Part shown: piece by piece, positions 7,549 through 11,144 of the stretch
Layout of the letters: every line of letters starts with the position of its first letter
Position numbering within the stretch: the stretch's first letter is position 1
Assembly (NCBI GenBank): GCA_947483545.1
Contig: CANKNP010000164.1
Span: 1-11,144, forward strand
Direction of reading: 5' to 3'
Source of the DNA: Deltaproteobacteria bacterium
GTDB lineage: Bacteria; Myxococcota; UBA796; SXON01
DNA: 11,144 bases
Notes under the pieces: model-generated
The model's database searches: none
What the model was told of the DNA's origin: nothing
The model's input: only the letters and a program-made list of their open reading frames with translations
Made by a program: the position numbers and the translations under genes

Positions 7549-8010
7549 ATGCCCTTCTCCCTGCACGTGAACGGTCGCACCACGCTGGTCGACGCCCCGC
7601 CGATGGCCAGACTCCTCGATGTCCTGCGCGAGGACCTGCGCTGCACCGGCCCCAAGGAGGGCTGTGGGGAAGGGGAATGTGGCGCTTGTACGGTGCTGAT
7701 CGACGGACGTGCGGTGAACAGCTGCCTCGTGCCGGTGATCCAGGTCGACGGTGCCCAGATCCTCACGGTGGAGGGACTCGCGGTCGAGGGCAAGCTCTCC
7801 GCGGTGCAAGAGGCGTTCATCCGGTGCGGGGCGGCCCAATGCGGTATTTGCACGCCCGGATTCCTCGTGACCGCGCACGCCCTGCTGGAGGAGAACCCGC
7901 ATCCAACCCGCGAGGAGGTGCGCGAGGCGCTGGCCGGCAACCTCTGCCGCTGCACCGGCTACCAGAAGATCATCGACGCCGTGACCGAAGCCCTCGCGGG
8001 AGGCGTCTGA
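7549..8010 (+). CDS. [2Fe-2S] subunit of a xanthine-dehydrogenase-type molybdenum hydroxylase
   Basis: This small electron-transfer subunit passes electrons from the molybdenum site to FAD through two [2Fe-2S] clusters. The 153-residue length is normal for the family (CoxS/XdhC/HcrC-like). The N-terminal plant-ferredoxin domain carries C39, C44, C47 and C59 (GCGEGECGAC..C). The C-terminal helical domain carries C98, C101, C133 and C135 (CGICTPG and CRCTG), so all eight ligands are present. The ATG at 7549 gives the usual family N-terminus (FSLHVNGRTTLVDA), although the upstream Shine-Dalgarno is weak. The stop overlaps the ATG of the FAD subunit by one base (TGATG). Substrate cannot be deduced without the large subunit. 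A divergent promoter region lies upstream, with TATAAG at 7430-7435 as a possible -10 without a good -35. Confidence 0.95.
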   Translation: MPFSLHVNGRTTLVDAPPMARLLDVLREDLRCTGPKEGCGEGECGACTVLIDGRAVNSCLVPVIQVDGAQILTVEGLAVEGKLSAVQEAFIRCGAAQCGICTPGFLVTAHALLEENPHPTREEVREALAGNLCRCTGYQKIIDAVTEALAGGV

Positions 8011-8843
8011 TGCTCACGTGCCCCGCCCCGGTCCACCGTCCCCGCACCCTCGACGATGCGCTCGCCCAGCGTGCGATCCACCCGTTCGCGACCGTCCTGG
8101 CCGGCGGCACCGACGTGATGGTCTACATGGAGGCCGGGAGCTTGAGCCCCTGCGCGATCATCGACCTGTGGCAGGTAGAGGCCCTGCGAGGCATCACGCC
8201 GTCGGGCGATGGGCTCAAGATCGGCGCGCTCACCACCTGGACGGACATCGCCCGGGATGTGCGCTTGCCTGCCGCACTTCGGGACTGCGCGCGGACGGTG
8301 GGGGCCGTGCAGATTCAGAACCGTGGGACCGTCGGCGGGAACATCGTGAACGCCTCGCCGGCCGGGGATTCGCTGCCGATGTGGCTGGTGCTGGACGCGG
8401 TGTTTGAGCTGCGCTCGTGGAAGGGTGTGCGGAAGGTCCCGGCGCGGGAGTTCTGGCTTGGGTACAAGAAGATCGCGCTCAAAGGGGACGAACTGCTCAC
8501 GGCTGTGTACCTGCCCGCGGTACAAGGGGCTGTCGGCTACCGCAAGGTTGGGACGCGGCTGGCGCAGGCGATCTCCAAGGTCGTTTTGGGCGTGCGCGTC
8601 GTGGTGGCCGATGGCCTGGTGACGGAGGCGCGGGTGGCGTTCGGCTCGGTGGGACCTGTGCCGGCGAGGGCGACCGCCGTCGAGGATGCCCTGGTCGGCA
8701 AGCCCCTGGATGCCCCCTCCGTTGACGCCGCTGTTGCGCTCCTCGACATCGTCCCCATCGATGACATCCGCTCGACTGCGAGCTACCGCGCCGACGTCTC
8801 CCGTCGCGTGCTTCGGACTGAGCTGCTCGCGCTCGCCCGGTGA
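8010..8843 (+). CDS. FAD-binding subunit of a xanthine-dehydrogenase-type molybdenum hydroxylase
   Basis: This 277-residue protein has the two-domain layout of FAD subunits (CoxM/XdhB-like). An N-terminal FAD-binding domain carries AGGTD (31-35) and TVGGN (107-111), with ASPAGDSLP (115-123) contacting FAD. A C-terminal CO-dehydrogenase flavoprotein domain follows from about residue 175. The NIVNASPAGDS wording is closest to xanthine-dehydrogenase-type subunits. It receives electrons from the [2Fe-2S] subunit and passes them to NAD+ or another acceptor. The ATG overlaps the previous stop, and its own TGA overlaps the GTG of the methyltransferase. No molybdopterin-binding catalytic subunit (normally about 700-800 residues) follows, which is unusual. 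Confidence 0.93.
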   Translation: MLTCPAPVHRPRTLDDALAQRAIHPFATVLAGGTDVMVYMEAGSLSPCAIIDLWQVEALRGITPSGDGLKIGALTTWTDIARDVRLPAALRDCARTVGAVQIQNRGTVGGNIVNASPAGDSLPMWLVLDAVFELRSWKGVRKVPAREFWLGYKKIALKGDELLTAVYLPAVQGAVGYRKVGTRLAQAISKVVLGVRVVVADGLVTEARVAFGSVGPVPARATAVEDALVGKPLDAPSVDAAVALLDIVPIDDIRSTASYRADVSRRVLRTELLALAR

Positions 8844-9766
8844 GCCTCCTGCTCGCGCCCCCGGTGCTCCACCCTGAGACCGAACCCCTGGCGCATCGCC
8901 CGGACTGGCCCGTCAACCGCGTGCTGCGCGGCGATTGCCTGGAGCGTATGGCCGAGATCCCCGATGGCGCCATCCACCTCGTGCTGTGTGATCTGCCCTA
9001 TGGTACGACGCACAACCCCTGGGACAGCGTGATCCCACTGGACGCTTTGTGGGCGCACTATCGGCGGGTGTTGCACCCGAAGGGCACCGTCGTGTTGACG
9101 AGCCAGGGCCCATTTACCGCCAGGCTGATCCTATCGAACGAGGACTGGTTCAAATACAAGCTGGTGTGGGTCAAGTCGAAGCCGACGAACTTTTTGAATG
9201 CCAAGCGTCAACCCCTCCGTCGCCATGAGGACGTGTGTGTGTTCTCCCCGGCGGCGGGGACCTACCTGCCGCAGATGCAGCCAGGGGAGGCGTATGACAA
9301 GGGCGTGCGGAAGGCGCAGCAGACGGGGAGCTACAACGACATGGACCCGGTCCGAGTCAAGACAGACGGGGGGCGTTACCCGACAGACGTGGTGTATTTC
9401 AGGACCGCCGAGAGCGAGGGGCCGGTCTGGCACCCGACGCAGAAGCCGGTCGCGCTGGGTCAATACCTGGTGCGAACGTACAGCCGGCCGGGCGAAGTGG
9501 TGTTGGACAACACCTGCGGATCGGGGAGCTTTCTCGTGGCGGCGGCCCTGGAGGGGCGAAACTACTTGGGAATCGAGAAGAACGCGGAGAGCCGGCTGTT
9601 CAAGGAGGCGGTGATTGATTTTGTGGCGTTGAGTGAGGAGCGGGTGGGGGCGGTGCAGCCGCGCGGCGATCGGGAGGCCCTCCCTTTCGTTCACGAAATG
9701 ACGGATCGGGAGGCCCTCCCGGAGCCCTCGACGACCGGCAAACAGGGGTCGCTCTTTCCCCGCTGA
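8840..9766 (+). CDS. DNA methyltransferase, beta class (N6-adenine/N4-cytosine type)
   Basis: This enzyme is predicted to transfer a methyl group from S-adenosylmethionine to adenine N6 or cytosine N4 in a short DNA site. The catalytic motif DLPYG (51-55), a DPPY variant, precedes the AdoMet-binding motif DNTCGSGSF (223-231), the order of the beta class. HPTQKP (198-203) and GIEKN (244-248) are further family landmarks. The DLPYGTT and FLNAKRQPLRRHE region resembles stand-alone methyltransferases often carried by phages. The GTG start overlaps the FAD subunit stop (GTGA). The last 35 residues are not part of the fold and contain a REALP duplication. No restriction enzyme is nearby, so it is probably solitary. 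Codon use appears somewhat less G/C-biased than its neighbours, hinting at transfer. Its recognition site cannot be read from sequence. Confidence 0.93.
   Translation: MSLLLAPPVLHPETEPLAHRPDWPVNRVLRGDCLERMAEIPDGAIHLVLCDLPYGTTHNPWDSVIPLDALWAHYRRVLHPKGTVVLTSQGPFTARLILSNEDWFKYKLVWVKSKPTNFLNAKRQPLRRHEDVCVFSPAAGTYLPQMQPGEAYDKGVRKAQQTGSYNDMDPVRVKTDGGRYPTDVVYFRTAESEGPVWHPTQKPVALGQYLVRTYSRPGEVVLDNTCGSGSFLVAAALEGRNYLGIEKNAESRLFKEAVIDFVALSEERVGAVQPRGDREALPFVHEMTDREALPEPSTTGKQGSLFPR
9668..9720. repeat. Direct repeat of a palindromic 17-mer inside the methyltransferase 3' end
   Basis: GATCGGGAGGCCCTCCC occurs at 9668-9684 and again at 9704-9720, exactly 36 bp apart and in the same frame. Each copy contains GGGAGG-C-CCTCCC, a perfect inverted repeat. 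Between them TTTCGT-TC-ACGAAA (9685-9698) is another inverted repeat. Both copies encode DREALP. The unit could be a small mobile palindrome, a transcriptional attenuator or a simple duplication. Confidence 0.8.
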
Positions 9767-9936
9767 CGCAGGCGCCGAGAAGGAGGATGCAACTCACGGG
9801 TTGGGTGCCTTGTCGGATCGCAACCCGCCCCGGCGGGAGCCGCCCGATGCCCACGGCCGTGTCACGGCGGTGACGACGCCCGAGCGATGGCCCCGAGGCC
9901 GCCATCCCCCGCCCCATGTTAGACCCCCCGCCCCTC

Positions 9937-9940
9937 GGAG
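9937..9940 (+). promoter_or_regulatory. Ribosome binding site deciding the fbaB start
   Basis: GGAG lies 5 nt before the TTG at 9946. The upstream in-frame ATG at 9916 has no such site. The 12 nt before this TTG (CTCGGAGCCCCC) differ by one base from those before the nrdJ ATG, and the resulting N-terminus [11 protein letters not shown] aligns with E. coli FbaB MTDIAQLLG. Confidence 0.6.
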
Positions 9941-9945
9941 CCCCC

Positions 9946-11016
9946 TTGAACTACGCCAAGATCCAAGAGCTGCTCGGCGACGACAGCGCCTCTCTCCTCG
10001 GTCACACCTGCACCGGCATCCCCAAGGCGCGCCTCGCGCTCCCGGGCCCGGACTTCGTCGAGCGCGTCTGGCTCGACTCCGACCGCTCCCCCCGCGTGCT
10101 CGGCAGCATCCAACGCATCTTTGACCACGGGCGGCTCGGCGGCACCGGGTACGTCTCGATCCTGCCGGTGGACCAGGGCATCGAGCACTCGGGCGGCGCC
10201 AGCTTCGCGAAGAACCCCGACTACTTCGACCCCGCCAACATCGTCGAGTTGGCCATCGAAGGCGGTTGCAACGCCGTCGCCTCCACGCTCGGGGTGCTCG
10301 GCCAGTGCGCGCGGCGGTACGCCCACCGCATCCCGTTCATCGTGAAGGTGAACCACAACGAGCTGATGACCTACCCGAACAAGTTCGACCAGATCCTGTT
10401 CGGTTCGGCCAAGCAGGCCCACGACATGGGCGCCGTAGCCATCGGCGCGACGATCTACTTCGGCTCGCCCGAGTCCGGTCGCCAGATCGTGGACATCGCC
10501 CAGGTGTTCCAAGCGGCGCACGAGGCGGGCCTTGGGACGGTGTTGTGGTGCTACCTGCGGAACAACAGCTTCAAGAAGGACGGGATCGACTACCACGCGG
10601 CCGCCGACCTGACCGGGCAGGCGAACCACCTGGGCGCGACGATCCAGGCCGACATCCTCAAGCAGAAGCTGCCCGAGAACAACGGGGGTTTCAACGCGCT
10701 GAACTTCTCCGGCTCCAGCTATGGCAAGCTCGACAAGCGGATGTACTCGGACCTCTGCACCGATCACCCCATCGACCTCGTCCGGTACCAGGTGGCCAAC
10801 GGCTACATGGGCAAGGCGGGGCTCATCAACTCGGGCGGTGCGAGCGGCTCCAACGACCTGCAGGACGCTGTCCGCACCGCGGTCATCAACAAGCGCGGCG
10901 GCGGGATGGGCTTGATCTCCGGGCGCAAGGCGTTCCAGAAGCCCCGTGCGCAGGGGATCGACCTGCTTCACGCGATCCAGGATGTGTACCGGTGCGGGGA
11001 AGTGACGGTGGCCTAG
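9946..11016 (+). CDS. fbaB: Class I fructose-bisphosphate aldolase (FbaB/DhnA type)
   Basis: This enzyme reversibly cleaves fructose 1,6-bisphosphate into dihydroxyacetone phosphate and glyceraldehyde 3-phosphate, in glycolysis and gluconeogenesis, through a lysine Schiff base. The 356-residue product is close to the 350 of E. coli FbaB and recognisably similar along its whole length. Landmarks are [17 protein letters not shown] (66-82), [16 protein letters not shown] (124-139), [13 protein letters not shown] (162-174), [13 protein letters not shown] (221-233), ADILKQK (235-241, with K239 the likely Schiff-base lysine), INSGG (294-298) and GLISGRKAF (322-330). I chose TTG 9946 over ATG 9916 because of its ribosome binding site and family alignment. 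Starting at 9916 would add ten residues, mostly Pro, Gly, Ala and Leu. The gene stands alone, 179 bp after the methyltransferase stop. That gap shows only weak inverted repeats (for example CGGGTTG/CAACCCG at 9797-9827). Confidence 0.97.
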   Translation: MNYAKIQELLGDDSASLLGHTCTGIPKARLALPGPDFVERVWLDSDRSPRVLGSIQRIFDHGRLGGTGYVSILPVDQGIEHSGGASFAKNPDYFDPANIVELAIEGGCNAVASTLGVLGQCARRYAHRIPFIVKVNHNELMTYPNKFDQILFGSAKQAHDMGAVAIGATIYFGSPESGRQIVDIAQVFQAAHEAGLGTVLWCYLRNNSFKKDGIDYHAAADLTGQANHLGATIQADILKQKLPENNGGFNALNFSGSSYGKLDKRMYSDLCTDHPIDLVRYQVANGYMGKAGLINSGGASGSNDLQDAVRTAVINKRGGGMGLISGRKAFQKPRAQGIDLLHAIQDVYRCGEVTVA

Positions 11017-11085
11017 CAGCGTTCGGGGAAACGTGGTTAGCGGCATTTGACCTTCCTCCCCAGCCGCGGATTTCGAGGGTTCTCC

Positions 11086-11109
11086 CCTTCTCCCGCCTGC
11101 GGGAGAAGG
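11086..11109. repeat. Intergenic palindromic repeat / possible terminator hairpin after fbaB
   Basis: An 11-bp perfect inverted repeat (CCTTCTCCCGC / GCGGGAGAAGG with a CT centre) lies 70 bp after the fbaB stop. It is followed by GCCCG...CGGGC and GGATGAGGG. This wording resembles dispersed palindromic repeats found between genes of many high-GC proteobacteria. There is no T-run, so it would be an atypical terminator. The element appears to start near 11080 and may continue past the window edge. Confidence 0.6.
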
Positions 11110-11144
11110 TGCCCGGGTACTCGCGGGCGGATGAGGGCTGTTCA

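Noticed and set aside
9797..9827. Hairpin CGGGTTG/CAACCCG as a terminator after the methyltransferase
   Set aside because: It has a 7-bp stem with a long 17-nt loop and no T-run, too weak to call in this base composition.
9600..9917. Minus-strand 105-residue open frame across the methyltransferase end and intergenic gap
   Set aside because: It is Pro/Arg-rich with no family features, overlaps the real methyltransferase gene, and has no start signal.
9919..11046. Long minus-strand open frame opposite fbaB
   Set aside because: It is an antisense shadow of a well-conserved aldolase gene.

Overview
This is a G+C-rich (roughly two thirds G+C by eye) Gram-negative-type bacterial chromosome segment with ordinary housekeeping and accessory genes. 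I see no rRNA, tRNA, CRISPR array or intact insertion sequence. The gene mix (a long B12-dependent ribonucleotide reductase, a DhnA/FbaB-type class I aldolase, a YxWxxG-repeat secreted protein and several lineage-specific hypotheticals) would fit a myxobacterium/deltaproteobacterium-like or other high-GC proteobacterial lineage. That placement is inference only.

Region 1 (1-4533, plus strand): after a possible tail of an upstream gene comes an unusually A+T-rich regulatory block. It holds a perfect DnaA box, a 7-bp operator-like inverted repeat, a plausible promoter and two tandem NrdR boxes 32 bp apart. These precede nrdJ (413-4048), the adenosylcobalamin-dependent class II ribonucleotide reductase. 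Its stop overlaps a 162-residue protein of unknown function (4045-4533), which is probably translationally coupled.

Region 2 (4556-7453, minus strand, convergent with region 1) contains three loci. The first is a 3' piece of what looks like a trypsin-like serine protease. The second is a small secreted protein with three GYxWV(D/E)G repeats and a charged DRAEDR heptad tail. The third is a polytopic membrane protein with a large soluble C-terminal domain whose reading frame is broken at a four-cytosine tract near 6740.

Region 3 (7549-9766, plus strand, divergent from region 2) is a tightly packed operon with stop/start overlaps. It encodes a [2Fe-2S] subunit and an FAD subunit of a xanthine-dehydrogenase-type molybdenum hydroxylase, then a beta-class DNA methyltransferase. 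The large molybdopterin subunit and any restriction enzyme are absent from the window.

Region 4 (9767-11144) has a 179-bp gap with only weak hairpins, then fbaB, a class I fructose-bisphosphate aldolase probably starting at TTG 9946. It ends with an intergenic palindromic repeat at the window edge.

Nothing here is clearly a new defence or mobile system. The most useful leads are the layered nrdJ control region, the frameshifted membrane protein, the molybdenum hydroxylase pair without its catalytic subunit, and the methyltransferase coupled to it.
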